Below, in pieces: positions 53,090-62,180 of a stretch of DNA of 64,000 bases. Position 1 is the first letter of the stretch. The number at the start of each line of letters is the position of its first letter. The notes beneath the pieces are model-generated. The model did no database searches. It saw nothing but the letters and a program-made list of their open reading frames with translations, and had not been told where the DNA came from. Source of the DNA: Agromyces allii (GTDB taxonomy: Bacteria; Actinomycetota; Actinomycetes; Actinomycetales; Microbacteriaceae); the NCBI RefSeq assembly GCF_009749385.1, contig NZ_WBIN01000007.1, positions 124,001 to 188,000 on the forward strand. The letters are read 5' to 3'. The translations under genes and the position numbers were made by a program.

Positions 53090-53194
53090 GTTGTATTCCT
53101 TCATTCATTCCGCACCCACCGAAGCGGGCGCGGTGTGCACGGCCTGGCCGTGCGTGTTCCGGTCGCGAAATCCGCCACCGGAGGTTCTTGGTCG

Positions 53195-54311
53195 TCAGAC
53201 CCGACGGAACTGGTTCACCATCGGGCAGTCGAAGGGGTCGCGGGCCGAGAGGCCCACCTGGTTGAGGTAGCGGATCACGATGCCGTACGACTGCACGAGC
53301 GTGGTCTCGGTGTAGGGCACGTCGAGGGTCGCGCAGTGCTCGCGCACGATCTCGCGCGCCTTGGCGAGGTGGGGGCGCGGCATGTTCGGGAACAGGTGGT
53401 GCTCGACCTGGTAGTTGAGTCCGCCGAGCAGGGCGCTCGCCCAGAGCCCGCCCGAGATGTTGCGCGAGGTGAGCACCTGCTTCGAGAAGAAGTCGAGCTT
53501 CGAATCGGCCGGGATGAGCGCCATGCCCTTGTGGTTCGGCGCGAACGAGGCGCCCATGTAGACGCCGAACACGGCCATCTGCACGCCGATGAAGGCGAAC
53601 GCCATGCCGAGCGGCAGCACCCAGAACAGGGCGCCGAAGTAGACGATGAAGTGCACGGCGATGAGGCTGAGCTCGATCCAGCGGCCCTTGACCGGGCGGC
53701 GCTCCATGAGCGTGGCGATCGAGCGCATGTGCAGGTTGAGGCCCTCGAGCGTGAGCAGCGGGAAGAACAGGTAGCCCTGCTTGCGCGTGATCGCGGCGAG
53801 CAGGCCCTTCTGCTTGGCGGCATCGGTCTCGGTGAACGAGATCGTGTCCCACTCGATGTCGGGGTCCTTGCCGATCTTGTTCGGGTTCGCGTGGTGACGC
53901 GTGTGCTTCGTCATCCACCACGAGTAGCTGATGCCGACGACGCCGGCGGCGAGGATGCGGCCGACCCGGTCGTTGGCCGGGCCCGACTCGAGCACCTGCC
54001 GGTGCGAGGCCTCGTGCGCGAGGAAGGCGAACTGCGTGAGGATCAGGCCGAGGGCTCCGGCCATGAGCAGCTGGAACCACGAGTCACCGAGCAGGATGAA
54101 CCCGGTGATCACACCGCCGAGGGCCAGAAGGAGCGTGCCGACGAGCGCCGCGTAGAACCAGCGGGTGCGGGCCAGCAGACCGGATTCGCGAACGACCCGG
54201 GAGAGGGCGGTGAAGCTGCGGGTGACGTCAAGGGAGCCGGTGCGAGGCTTGGTGGCCCGGATCGCACCGAGGGAATCGGCGTGAGAGATGATGGGGGTCC
54301 CAGCTGGTCAT
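53195..54311 (-). CDS. Acyl-CoA/fatty-acid desaturase with an apparent 5' frameshift
   Basis: This integral-membrane di-iron desaturase has its three His boxes in FLAHEASHRQ, TKHTRHHANPN and NYQVEHHLFPN. The uninterrupted frame starts only at a GTG at 54112 (305 aa), inside the first hydrophobic segment. The same frame upstream (54113-54292) still encodes a convincing N terminus (SFTALSRVVRESGLLARTRWFY) but has no start codon. Removing one base from the run of five at 54293-54297 joins it to ATG 54311 (MTSWDPIISHADSLGAIR). So a sequencing indel or a true frameshift separates start and body. The gene lies downstream of no operon partner. Confidence 0.85.
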
Positions 54312-54473
54312 CGACTTCCCAGCCGTGGGTCACGGGCGATCACCCGCTGAAGATGGGTCGAACGCTATGGCCTGAGCATGTGAACGGGCTGGGAATACGA
54401 CCTCGACATATTCCTGACGCGGAATCTATCGGGTAGTCTCTTCGGCTCGATCCCTGGCTGCAAGACTGTTCCG

Positions 54474-55349
54474 ATGCGCATCATCGTCACCGGAGGATCC
54501 GGAAAACTCGGCCGCACGGTCGTCGCAACACTCCGCAACGAGGGCCACGAGGTCGTGAACCTCGACCAGCACGGCGAGCGCGGCACCCTCGTGCGCGTCG
54601 ACCTGACCGACTACGGGCAGGTGATCGACGCCGTCGCGGGCGTCGACGACCAGCACGACGGGGCCGATGCGATCGTGCATCTCGCCGCCGTGCCGGCGCC
54701 CGGGCTCATGAGCGACGTCGCGACGTTCCGCAACAACATGCTCGCCACGTTCAACGTCTTCCAGGCCGCCAAGCGCCTCGGCATCACGCGCATCGTCACG
54801 GCCTCGAGCGAGACGGTGCTCGGCCTGCCGTTCGACGTGCCGCCGCCGTACATCCCCGTCGACGAGGAGTACCCGGCCCGGCCCGAGTCGACCTACTCCC
54901 TCGTGAAGCACCTCGAGGAGACCATGGCGATCGAGCTCGTGCGCTGGAACCCCGAGCTCTCGGTCACCGCACTGCGGTTCTCGAACGTCATGGACCCCGA
55001 CGACTACGCCGCGTTCCCCGACTTCGACGCCGACGCGACCCTGCGCAAGTGGAACCTCTGGGGCTACATCGACGCCCGCGACGGCGCCCAGGCCGTGAGC
55101 CGCGCACTGGCCGCCGCACGCCCCGGATTCGACCGGTTCATCATCGCCGCGGCCGACACCGTCATGTCGCGGCCGAACGCCGAACTCGTCGCCGAGGTCT
55201 TCCCCGGCGTCGAGGTGCGCGGCGACCTGGGCACCAACGAGACGCTGCTCTCGATCGACAAGGCCCGTCGCCTGCTCGGCTTCGAACCCGTGCACTCCTG
55301 GCGCGATCAGGTCGGGGCGGATGCCGCGGGCGGGCCTCGACCCGCCTGA
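54474..55349 (+). CDS. NAD(P)-dependent epimerase/dehydratase family oxidoreductase
   Basis: The 291-aa extended short-chain dehydrogenase has TGGSGKLGRTVV as the nucleotide loop at residues 6-17, DAIVHLAAVPAPG as the mid motif, catalytic Ser in TASSETVLG and the YxxxK pair in YSLVKHLEE. The C-terminal half binds the substrate and includes WGYIDARDGAQAVSRAL. It resembles UDP-sugar epimerase or uronate dehydrogenase-like proteins. AAGACT lies 6 nt before the ATG. It is divergent from the desaturase. The sugar or other substrate is unknown. Confidence 0.88.
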   Translation: MRIIVTGGSGKLGRTVVATLRNEGHEVVNLDQHGERGTLVRVDLTDYGQVIDAVAGVDDQHDGADAIVHLAAVPAPGLMSDVATFRNNMLATFNVFQAAKRLGITRIVTASSETVLGLPFDVPPPYIPVDEEYPARPESTYSLVKHLEETMAIELVRWNPELSVTALRFSNVMDPDDYAAFPDFDADATLRKWNLWGYIDARDGAQAVSRALAAARPGFDRFIIAAADTVMSRPNAELVAEVFPGVEVRGDLGTNETLLSIDKARRLLGFEPVHSWRDQVGADAAGGPRPA

Positions 55350-55391
55350 TCCGGCTCGCACGGGTCGCCCGGGGGCCGCCGCCGAGCCCAC

Positions 55392-55413
55392 GTTCAACGG
55401 AGGTTCACCGAAC
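55392..55413 (+). promoter_or_regulatory. PHO box upstream of phoX
   Basis: GTTCAACGGAG and GTTCACCGAAC are two adjacent 11-bp direct repeats, matching the known actinobacterial PhoP box spacing and GTTCA core. They lie 94 nt before the phoX start. Confidence 0.75.
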
Positions 55414-55506
55414 GGACACTCCGCATCCGTTCGGGAGAACCGGGTCGCTGGCATGGTGGCCGTGCGTCGCGGTCGCGCGTCGCAGGCCGACGAGGAGGAC
55501 CCGCCG

Positions 55507-57624
55507 ATGACCCTGATCCACGAACCTGCGAGCAGCCGCGACGAGCGCGTCTCGGCGGCCGACCGCCCCATGCTCCCGCTGCTGGCCATGGACGGGCACA
55601 CGTTCGGCAAGCGCAGCGCCGTCACCTGCCACCTCAAGTGCGGCGACGCCTGCTTCCACCCCGTGCCGAACACCACCACGAACGAGTACTTCCGCGACAT
55701 CGCGAGCGCCGGCCTCAGCCGGCGGGCGCTCCTCGGCGGCGGCGTCGCCGCTGCGGCCGCGATCGTGATCGGCGCCGGGGTCGGCGGCGACGCTCCCGCG
55801 GCATCCGCGGCCACGCTCGGAACGAAGATCGGGCAGACGATGCCGTTCACGCCGATCGCCCCCGTTGCGGCATCCGTCGACGCCTTCACCGTGCCCGCCG
55901 GATACCGCTGGTCGTCGATCATCCGCTGGGGCGACCCGCTGTTCTCGAAGAACGACCGGTTCGACCCGAACGCGCAGACCGCGGCGCTGCAGGCCCGCCA
56001 GTTCGGCTACAACAACGACTACCTCGACATCATCGAGGGCCCGCTCGGCCTCACCGCCGTGCTCGTGGCGAACCAGGAGTACACGAACGAGAACATCATG
56101 TTCCCGCCGACGACCGACCCGGCCGCGCTGAACGAGCAGCGCCGCATCGGGCAGGCCGCGCACGGCATGGCCGTGGTGCAGCTCTACCGCACGCGCCGCA
56201 ACGGCCCGTGGAAGTACCTCGTCGGTGCACCGCTCAACCGCCGCATCACCGCGCACACGCCGTTCACCTTCTCGGGCCCGGCCGCCGGTCACGCGCTGCT
56301 GCAGACGCAGGACGACCCGACCGGCCGCAGCGCGCTCGGCACGCTCGGCAACTGCGCCGGCGGCACCACGCCGTGGGGCACGGTGCTCTCGGGCGAGGAG
56401 AACTTCAACCAGTACTTCGTGAGCCCCGGCGACACCGCAGCCGAGAAGCGCTACGGGGTCGGCACGAGCGGCGACACCCGCGGGTGGCGCGCCGTCGACC
56501 CCCGCTTCGACGCGGTGACGAACCCCGGCTACCGCAACGAGCCGAACCGCTTCGGCTGGATCGTCGAGGTCGACCCCCTCGCACCGAACGACCCGCCCGT
56601 GAAGCACACGGCGCTCGGCCGCTTCAAGCACGAGGGCGCGAACGTGATCGTCGGTCGCACCGGGCACGTCGCGGCCTACATGGGTGACGACGAGCGCTTC
56701 GACTACCTCTACAAGTTCGTCTCCAAGGACAAGTTCAAGAAGGGCGTCGGCGGCGGCGCGCGCAAGCACAACAAGTCGCTGCTCACCGCGGGCACGCTGT
56801 ACGTCGCGCGGTTCAGCGGTGACTCCCCTGCGGCCGAGATCACCGGCACCGGAGCGCTGCCCTCCGACGGCGCGTTCGACGGCACCGGCACCTGGGTGCC
56901 GCTCGTGGTCGACGGCGTGAGCAAGGTGCCGGGCTTCACCGCGGCCGAGGTGCTCATCAACACCCGCCTCGCGGCCGACGCCGTCGGCGCCACCAAGATG
57001 GACCGCTGCGAAGACGTCGAGCCGAACCCGAAGACCGGTCGCATCTACGTCGCCTGCACGAACAACACGTCGCGCGGCACGGGAGCGAACGAGACCGCTA
57101 CCGAGGTGAACCCCCGCAACGTCAACCGCGACGGCCACGTGATCGAGATCACCGAAGCGGGCGACGACGCCACGGCGACGAGTTTCGGATGGAGCATCCT
57201 GCTGCTCTGCGGCGACCCCGCGAAGAACCCGACGACCTACTTCGCCGGCTTCCCGCCCGAGCAGGTCTCGCCCATCTCGTGCCCCGACAACGTCGCGTTC
57301 GACTCCGAGGGCAACCTCTGGATCTCGACGGATGGCGCGCCGAGCACGATCGCGTACGGCGACGGCCTGTTCAAGGTGCCGCTCGAGGGCCCGGAGCGCG
57401 GCCGCGTGCAGCAGTTCCTGTCGGTGCCCGCCGAGGCGGAGACCTGCGGACCGGTCGTGCGCGATCGGCAGAACATGGTCTACGTCGCCGTGCAGCATCC
57501 GGGCGAGAACGGCTCGTGGGCGGCGCAGCGTTCGATGTTCCCCGACTACGTCGCTCCCGGAACCCTCGCGAACGGTGCCTGGGGCGGGCCCCGACCCGCG
57601 GTCGTGCAGGTCTGGAAGGGCTGA
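55507..57624 (+). CDS. phoX: PhoX family alkaline phosphatase
   Basis: The 705-aa exported phosphatase releases phosphate from phosphomonoesters using Fe/Ca cofactors. It has a cytoplasmic N-terminal segment with HLKCGDACFHPVPN, then a Tat-type signal (SRRALLGGGVAAAAAIVIGAG, about residues 75-95). PhoX signatures include GTLGNCAGGTTPWGTVLSGEEN with the catalytic/metal-site Cys and Glu residues, NRFGWIVEVDP, KHEGANVIVGRTGHVAAYMGDDE, and DNVAFDSEGNLWISTDG. GAGGAGGAC precedes the ATG at 55507. The PHO box at 55392 indicates induction by phosphate starvation through PhoRP. Confidence 0.93.
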   Translation: MTLIHEPASSRDERVSAADRPMLPLLAMDGHTFGKRSAVTCHLKCGDACFHPVPNTTTNEYFRDIASAGLSRRALLGGGVAAAAAIVIGAGVGGDAPAASAATLGTKIGQTMPFTPIAPVAASVDAFTVPAGYRWSSIIRWGDPLFSKNDRFDPNAQTAALQARQFGYNNDYLDIIEGPLGLTAVLVANQEYTNENIMFPPTTDPAALNEQRRIGQAAHGMAVVQLYRTRRNGPWKYLVGAPLNRRITAHTPFTFSGPAAGHALLQTQDDPTGRSALGTLGNCAGGTTPWGTVLSGEENFNQYFVSPGDTAAEKRYGVGTSGDTRGWRAVDPRFDAVTNPGYRNEPNRFGWIVEVDPLAPNDPPVKHTALGRFKHEGANVIVGRTGHVAAYMGDDERFDYLYKFVSKDKFKKGVGGGARKHNKSLLTAGTLYVARFSGDSPAAEITGTGALPSDGAFDGTGTWVPLVVDGVSKVPGFTAAEVLINTRLAADAVGATKMDRCEDVEPNPKTGRIYVACTNNTSRGTGANETATEVNPRNVNRDGHVIEITEAGDDATATSFGWSILLLCGDPAKNPTTYFAGFPPEQVSPISCPDNVAFDSEGNLWISTDGAPSTIAYGDGLFKVPLEGPERGRVQQFLSVPAEAETCGPVVRDRQNMVYVAVQHPGENGSWAAQRSMFPDYVAPGTLANGAWGGPRPAVVQVWKG

Positions 57625-57768
57625 TCGGGCGCTGACGGTTCGGGTCGGTCGCGCGTCGGCCGGCCCGGACTCGTCGGTCGGGCGCGGTCAGGCGCGGTCA
57701 GGCGCGTCCCGCACACGACGGACATGCCCGGACACGTCAGGCACCCGCCCGGAAACGACGAACGCCGC

Positions 57769-57808
57769 CGTCCCACGTGAGTGGGGCGGCGGCGTTCGGT
57801 GATGCGAA
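57769..57808. terminator. 18-bp-stem bidirectional terminator
   Basis: CGAACGCCGCCGTCCCAC pairs with GTGGGGCGGCGGCGTTCG (one G-T wobble) around GTGA. It lies between phoX and the convergent cold-shock gene. The rest of 57625-57768 holds only short GCGCGGTCAG repeats. Confidence 0.85.
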
Positions 57809-57817
57809 CGTCGCGGG

Positions 57818-58021
57818 TCAGAGACCGCGGATGTTCTCCGCCTGCAGGCCCTTGGGGCCCTGGGCGACCTCGAACTCGACCTTCTGGCCCTCATCGAGCG
57901 AACGGTAGCCGTTGCCCGTGATGGCGCTGAAGTGCGCGAAGACGTCGGCCGAGCCGTCGTCCGGAGCGATGAAGCCGAAGCCCTTTTCGGCGTTGAACCA
58001 CTTGACGGTTCCGGTTGCCAT
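57818..58021 (-). CDS. Cold-shock protein, CspA family (second copy)
   Basis: This 67-aa OB-fold RNA chaperone is closely related to the copy at 52.9 kb. [17 protein letters not shown] and DVFAHFSAI carry RNP1 and RNP2, and the end reads [16 protein letters not shown] lies before the ATG at 58021; a 129-aa extension in the same frame is a leader-region artefact. The long upstream gap (58022-58357) is typical of cold-shock mRNAs with structured leaders, but I could not identify a cold box. Confidence 0.95.
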   Translation of the reverse strand: MATGTVKWFNAEKGFGFIAPDDGSADVFAHFSAITGNGYRSLDEGQKVEFEVAQGPKGLQAENIRGL

Positions 58022-58357
58022 ACTGCTGTCCTTCTGTCTTGCGGGCCGCACGTGCGGACCCGATGCGATCGACTCTCGATCGCGACCTCGACGACTCGGT
58101 GCCGACGAAGTTTGGGGCGAGGGACGGGGGTGCTTTACGGCATCCGTCGCCTCTAATCGGGTCATGCCACGCGGAAAATCCGCCTCCGGGCAATCAGTCA
58201 AAATCACGGGCGAGCGCCCGCTTGATGGAGGAATCGTGTGTTCAGCCTACCGGGTTCTCCCTGAGAGTACAGAGCACGAGACCACTTCGTGATATATGAG
58301 GTAACCGGACGGGTTCTGTGAACATGCTCCGGATGGCGCCCGGAACCCGGCGAACGG
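58022..58357. other. Divergent intergenic region between csp and the VanZ-like gene
   Basis: No gene is supported. It should hold the csp promoter and leader on the minus strand and the VanZ-like promoter on the plus strand. Bases 58280-58330 are AT-richer than average. GAGAAT (58361-58366) just beyond is a weak -10 for the VanZ-like gene. Confidence 0.35.
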
Positions 58358-58372
58358 GTGGAGAATCGTGGG

Positions 58373-58933
58373 ATGAACCGCCGCCCCCTGCGATTCGCCG
58401 CCGTCGTGCTGACGTTGGGCGTGCTCTGGCTGACCGTCGGCCCCGCGCCCTGGAGCACGTCGGGGCACGAGTTCGCGGGCGGCGTGCTGAACCCCGAGGC
58501 CTGGACCTCCGACGTCACCTGGTCGACCGGGTACATCAGCGAGATCGCCTTCAACGTCGCCATGTTCGTGCCGATCGGCGTCCTCGCCGCGCTCCTGCTG
58601 CACCGACGTCACTGGCCGCTCGCGTTCGTCGCGGGCTTCGCGCTCACGACCGTCATCGAGCTCGTGCAGCTCCTGCTGCCCGACCGCGTCTCCGACCCGC
58701 GCGACCTCGTGATGAACACGCTCGGGGCGAGCCTCGGCGTGCTGCTCGTGATGGCCGCGCGCGGCGTGCGGCGTGCGGCGGCGGTCGCATCCGGCCCGGC
58801 GCTCGGCACGGCCGACGGCAGCACGGCGACGGGCGCGGCCGCCGCGGCCGCGGCATCCGCTCGCTCCGATTCGGCCCCGCACGTGAAGGTGCCGTTCGAC
58901 GAGCTCGTCGGCGCGGGCGACCGCGCGGCCTGA
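58373..58933 (+). CDS. VanZ family protein
   Basis: The 186-aa membrane protein has about four TM helices in the VanZ-like arrangement. MNRRPLRFAAVVLTLGVLWLTVGP opens it, EIAFNVAMFVPIGVLAALLL and FALTTVIELVQLLLPDR give the family core (NxxxFxPxG, then TxxIExxQ), and DLVMNTLGASLGVLL closes it. An Ala-rich cytoplasmic tail follows. The ATG at 58373 has GAGAAT 6 nt upstream; an alternative GTG at 58358 adds five residues. VanZ proteins are linked to teicoplanin tolerance in some bacteria, but here the role is unknown. Confidence 0.88.
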   Translation: MNRRPLRFAAVVLTLGVLWLTVGPAPWSTSGHEFAGGVLNPEAWTSDVTWSTGYISEIAFNVAMFVPIGVLAALLLHRRHWPLAFVAGFALTTVIELVQLLLPDRVSDPRDLVMNTLGASLGVLLVMAARGVRRAAAVASGPALGTADGSTATGAAAAAAASARSDSAPHVKVPFDELVGAGDRAA

Positions 58934-58970
58934 CCTCCCGACCACCGCGGGCGTCGTGCGACCCGGCGAC

Positions 58971-58976
58971 TACAGT
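58971..58976 (+). promoter_or_regulatory. Leaderless promoter of the TauE/SafE gene
   Basis: TACAGT ends 6 nt before the GTG at 58983. It favours this start over an in-frame ATG-like start at 58956 that would overlap the promoter. Confidence 0.6.
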
Positions 58977-58982
58977 GGGCTG

Positions 58983-59828
58983 GTGCCCTCCCCCGCCACG
59001 CCAGACGCGACCGACGCGCCCGCGTCGTCGCGCCGGTACCTGGCACTCGCCCTCGTCGGCGCCGCGGGCGGACTCCTGTCCGGCGCATTCGGCGTGGGCG
59101 GCGGCATCCTCATGGTCCCGCTGCTCATCGTGGCCGCCGGCATGGACCAGCGGCGGGCCACCGCGACCTCCCTCGCCGCGATCGTGCCCGCCTCGATCGC
59201 CGGCTCGATCACGTACCTCGCGAACGGCCAGGTCGACCTCGTCGCCGCCCTCATCATGGCGCTCGGCGGCATCATCGGGTCATGGTTCGGCGCCTGGCTG
59301 CTGCGACGCCTGCCCATCACGTGGCTGAGGTGGCTGTTCATCGCGCTGCTCGTCGCCGTCGCCGTGCGCATGCTGCTCGTGGTGCCCGAGCGCGCGGGCG
59401 GGCACGTGGGCTTCGACCTGCTGCCGAACCTCCTGCTCTTCGGCATCGGCATCGTCGTGGGCGTCGCGTCCGGCCTGTTCGGCATCGGCGGCGGAACGAT
59501 CATGGTGCCCGCGTTCATCGCGTTCTTCGGCATGGGCGACCTCATGGCCAAGGGCACCTCGCTCGCGGTCATGATCCCCACCGCCATCAGCGGCACCGTC
59601 TCGAACTCGCGGGCGAAGCTCGTCGACCTGCGCGAGGCCCTCGTCGTCGGCATCGCGGCGACCGTCGCCTCGTTCGCCGGCGTCGCGATCGCGTTCGTGC
59701 TCTCGCCCGAATGGTCGGCGCGCCTGTTCGCGGCGTTCATCGTGATCGCCGCGGCGCAGCTCGCCGTTCGTGCGGTGCGCGCGCAGCGACGCGAGTCGGG
59801 CCTCACCCGCGGTGACGACCTTGCCTGA
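58983..59828 (+). CDS. Sulfite exporter TauE/SafE family membrane protein
   Basis: This 281-aa permease has eight predicted helices in two homologous halves. GLLSGAFGVGGGILMVPLLI and GVASGLFGIGGGTIMVPAFIAFFGM are the paired family motifs. ATATSLAAIVPASIAGSITY and AKGTSLAVMIPTAISGTVSN are the second conserved helices of each half. Members export sulfite, sulfoacetate or other organic anions; the substrate is unknown. The GTG start at 58983 follows the leaderless promoter. The end overlaps the DUF2510 gene by 17 nt. Confidence 0.9.
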   Translation: MPSPATPDATDAPASSRRYLALALVGAAGGLLSGAFGVGGGILMVPLLIVAAGMDQRRATATSLAAIVPASIAGSITYLANGQVDLVAALIMALGGIIGSWFGAWLLRRLPITWLRWLFIALLVAVAVRMLLVVPERAGGHVGFDLLPNLLLFGIGIVVGVASGLFGIGGGTIMVPAFIAFFGMGDLMAKGTSLAVMIPTAISGTVSNSRAKLVDLREALVVGIAATVASFAGVAIAFVLSPEWSARLFAAFIVIAAAQLAVRAVRAQRRESGLTRGDDLA

Positions 59829-60534
59829 GTCGCGACGCGTCGCCGGTTGGTACGACGACGAGGCGGATGCCGCGGCGCTCCGCTACTGGGACGGCGCCTC
59901 GTGGACGCCGCACACCGTCGCGCGCGCCGATGCGGCGAGCGCCTTCTCCGACGACACGACGCTCGCCGCCGATGCCCCGCCCGCCGAGACGATGTCGATC
60001 GGCGTGACGGCGCTGCGCGGCGCGGGCGCACGAGGCGGCTGCACGGGCGGGCGCGGCGCAGCGCATGGGCGCGGTACGGCGAGAACGCGCGGCGCGAGCA
60101 CGACCCCCGTGCCCGTCGACACGCTCGTCGACGACTTCTCGATCAGCGAGATGACGAGCATGCGCGCCGGGGTGACGCCGTCCGTCACGCCGATCGCATC
60201 GGGACCGGCGCCGGTCGCCACGGCGCCGCCGTCGTTCCCAACGGCACCGTCGTTCCCCGCGGCGCCCTCGTTCGCCGCCGAACCGTCGTTCTCGACCCCA
60301 CCGTCGTTCGTGCGCATGCCGTCGGCACCGAACGAGCACACGACGGTGCCGCTGCCGCCCACCGGGTTCCGCGCGGCATCCGCCCGTCAGACCACGGCCG
60401 GCGATCCGGCGTACGTGCCGGCCGGCCGGCCGTCGTACCGCCGCATCGCGTGGATCGCCTCCGCCGCCGTCGTGCTGGGCGCGGGCGTCGTGGTGCTGCT
60501 CGCCAACCTCATCGCGGGTGTCGGCGCGCCCTGA
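59812..60534 (+). CDS. DUF2510 domain membrane protein
   Basis: The 240-aa protein has an N-terminal DUF2510 domain (RVAGWYDDEADAAALRYWDGASWTPHT, about residues 9-35), then a Pro/Ser/Ala low-complexity region with PSFP/PSFA repeats (about 130-175). A C-terminal TM helix (IAWIASAAVVLGAGVVVLLANLI) follows. DUF2510 is common in Actinobacteria, usually at the cytoplasmic end of membrane proteins; its function is unknown. The GTG at 59812 is the most plausible start, because the upstream codons lie inside the TauE/SafE gene. Confidence 0.75.
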   Translation: MTTLPESRRVAGWYDDEADAAALRYWDGASWTPHTVARADAASAFSDDTTLAADAPPAETMSIGVTALRGAGARGGCTGGRGAAHGRGTARTRGASTTPVPVDTLVDDFSISEMTSMRAGVTPSVTPIASGPAPVATAPPSFPTAPSFPAAPSFAAEPSFSTPPSFVRMPSAPNEHTTVPLPPTGFRAASARQTTAGDPAYVPAGRPSYRRIAWIASAAVVLGAGVVVLLANLIAGVGAP

Positions 60535-60632
60535 TCCCCGTCGGCCCGGCCGGGCGCTCGCACCGGGCGCTTCCGCTCTGGAAGACTCGTCGTGGCGCGG
60601 ACCGGCGCCTCACAATGCCTCGAGGAGCATGA

Positions 60633-61538
60633 ATGCCAGCCGATTCGCCCACTGCACCTGAGATGGGCGCGGGTCTCGAGCCGGATCCCGTTCGCACGAC
60701 CGACCGGGTCGCGCGCACCTTCTGGGTGGGTCTCGCCGCGGCCGCCGTCTACGTGCTGCTCGCCGCCGGCCTCGGCAACCTCATGGACGTGCTCGTGCCG
60801 ACGGACTCGCCCGAGCTCGAGTTCGCCCTGTCGCACCTCGTGCCGCTGCCGGTCGCGATCGCGCTCGGACTCTGGTTCGCCCGCTGGTCCGGATGGTGGA
60901 GCGACATCTGGACCCAGACCCCGGTGACGGCCGAGCCGCCACGGCGGCGCTGGATGCTCGCCATCCCGATGCTGCTGCTCGTCGGCCCGGTGCTCGGACT
61001 CTTCGACGTGCCGTGGAGCGAGCGCTCGATCGGGCTCGTGCTGCTGCTCGCCCTCGGCTGCCTGCTCGTGGGCCTCGGCGAGGAGCTGTTCTACCGCGGC
61101 ATCCTGCGCGTCAGCCTGCGCGCGCACCACGGCGAGCTCGTCACCCTCGTCGTCACCTCACTGCTCTTCGGACTCAGCCACTCGCTCGGCAGCCTGCTCA
61201 ACGGCGTGCCCGCCGGCACGATCGCCTTCCAGGTCGCCGTCACAGCGTTCGACGGCGCGCTGTACTACGTCGCGTTCCGTGCCACCGGACGGCTGTGGGT
61301 GCCCGTGCTGATCCACGCGATCACCGACTACGCCCTCTACCTGCAGGGCGACGAGTGGAGCGCGGCGACCGGCCATGCGGCGCCCGACCCCGGCCCGGTC
61401 GCCATCGGTGCGCAGTTCGTGCTCTGGGCGCTGATGATGGCGGTCGTGGTCAGCTTCGCCCTCGAGGATGCGCGGGCGCGCCGCCGTCGCCGCGACGCAG
61501 CCCCCGAGCCTGGCTCGACCACGACGACGGACGCATGA
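60633..61538 (+). CDS. CPBP family intramembrane glutamic endopeptidase
   Basis: This 301-aa protein with about eight helices is of the CPBP/Abi (Rce1-like) protease family. The catalytic motif EELFYRG is in GLGEELFYRGILRVSLR (about 149-165). The second conserved segment is LLFGLSHSLGSLLNG and the third VPVLIHAITDYALYL, supplying the active-site His residues. Family members cleave membrane-associated substrates such as prenylated or bacteriocin-like peptides. GAGGAG lies 5 nt before the ATG. The stop overlaps the DUF1905 gene by 4 nt. Confidence 0.9.
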   Translation: MPADSPTAPEMGAGLEPDPVRTTDRVARTFWVGLAAAAVYVLLAAGLGNLMDVLVPTDSPELEFALSHLVPLPVAIALGLWFARWSGWWSDIWTQTPVTAEPPRRRWMLAIPMLLLVGPVLGLFDVPWSERSIGLVLLLALGCLLVGLGEELFYRGILRVSLRAHHGELVTLVVTSLLFGLSHSLGSLLNGVPAGTIAFQVAVTAFDGALYYVAFRATGRLWVPVLIHAITDYALYLQGDEWSAATGHAAPDPGPVAIGAQFVLWALMMAVVVSFALEDARARRRRRDAAPEPGSTTTTDA

Positions 61539-61828
61539 GGTTCGAATTCACGTCGCCGCTCTGGGAGTGGACGGCGCGCGCCGAGTGGTACTTCGTCACG
61601 GTGCCCGACGAGGCGTCGGCCGACATACGGGAGATCCCGCGCCCGCCGCGCGGATTCGGCTCGGTGCGCGTGCGCGTGCAGGTCGGCGGGTCGTCGTGGG
61701 CGACCTCGATCTTCCCGGACTCGACGGTCGGCTGCTACGTGCTGCCGATCAAGAAGTCCGTACGCGTGGCCGAGGGGCTGGTCGAGGGCGGCGAGGTCGC
61801 GGTCTCGCTGACGGTGCTCGACCTCTGA
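61535..61828 (+). CDS. DUF1905 domain protein
   Basis: The 97-aa small beta-barrel protein of the DUF1905 family begins MRFEFTSPLWEWTARAEWYFVTVP. It contains GFGSVRVRVQVGGSSWATSIFPD and ends KKSVRVAEGLVEGGEVAVSLTVLDL, close to the full length of the domain. It is co-translated with the CPBP protease gene through an ATGA overlap. DUF1905 proteins often precede YdeI-like domains, absent here. Function unknown. Confidence 0.85.
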   Translation: MRFEFTSPLWEWTARAEWYFVTVPDEASADIREIPRPPRGFGSVRVRVQVGGSSWATSIFPDSTVGCYVLPIKKSVRVAEGLVEGGEVAVSLTVLDL

Positions 61829-61855
61829 GCGCGGCGGCCCGAGCGCGGGCGCTCG

Positions 61856-62035
61856 TCAGGCCATGCGGTCGCGCAGCAGCTCGCCCCACTCGAAGCCGCA
61901 CTCGCGGCAGTCGAAGAGGGGCGCGTCGTCGCTCAGCGTGACGCCGTCGGCCACGCGGACCGCGGCCGAGCCGCAGCGCGGGCAGAGTTCGACGGCCGGG
62001 GCCGGCACGAGGGTCTGCTGCATCAGCTTCGTCAT
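61856..62035 (-). CDS. Small zinc-ribbon protein
   Basis: This 59-aa protein has two CxxC pairs (LCPRCGS near residue 18; DCRECGF near 44), which form a rubredoxin-like zinc ribbon, and ends EWGELLRDRMA. TACCGT lies 7 nt before the ATG at 62035, so the shorter start is preferred over in-frame ATGs upstream. Similar short zinc-ribbon proteins are widespread in Actinobacteria; no function is known. It converges on the DUF1905 gene with a 27-bp gap. Confidence 0.8.
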   Translation of the reverse strand: MTKLMQQTLVPAPAVELCPRCGSAAVRVADGVTLSDDAPLFDCRECGFEWGELLRDRMA

Positions 62036-62042
62036 GGCAGAC

Positions 62043-62048
62043 ACGGTA
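62043..62048 (-). promoter_or_regulatory. Leaderless promoter of the zinc-ribbon gene
   Basis: TACCGT on the minus strand ends 7 nt before the ATG at 62035. Confidence 0.5.
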
Positions 62049-62168
62049 CGCGCGGCATCCGACATCCTCGGATGCACACGCCCGGAGCCGGCCGACCGCG
62101 ATCCCCCGTCGACCGTGACGCCACGTGCCCCGGGCCGATTCGCGCGCACGCGTGTCGGCGGCGACGGC

Positions 62169-62174
62169 TAGCGT
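62169..62174 (+). promoter_or_regulatory. Leaderless promoter of the NUDIX gene
   Basis: TAGCGT ends exactly 6 nt before the ATG at 62181. Confidence 0.6.
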
Positions 62175-62180
62175 GAGCGC

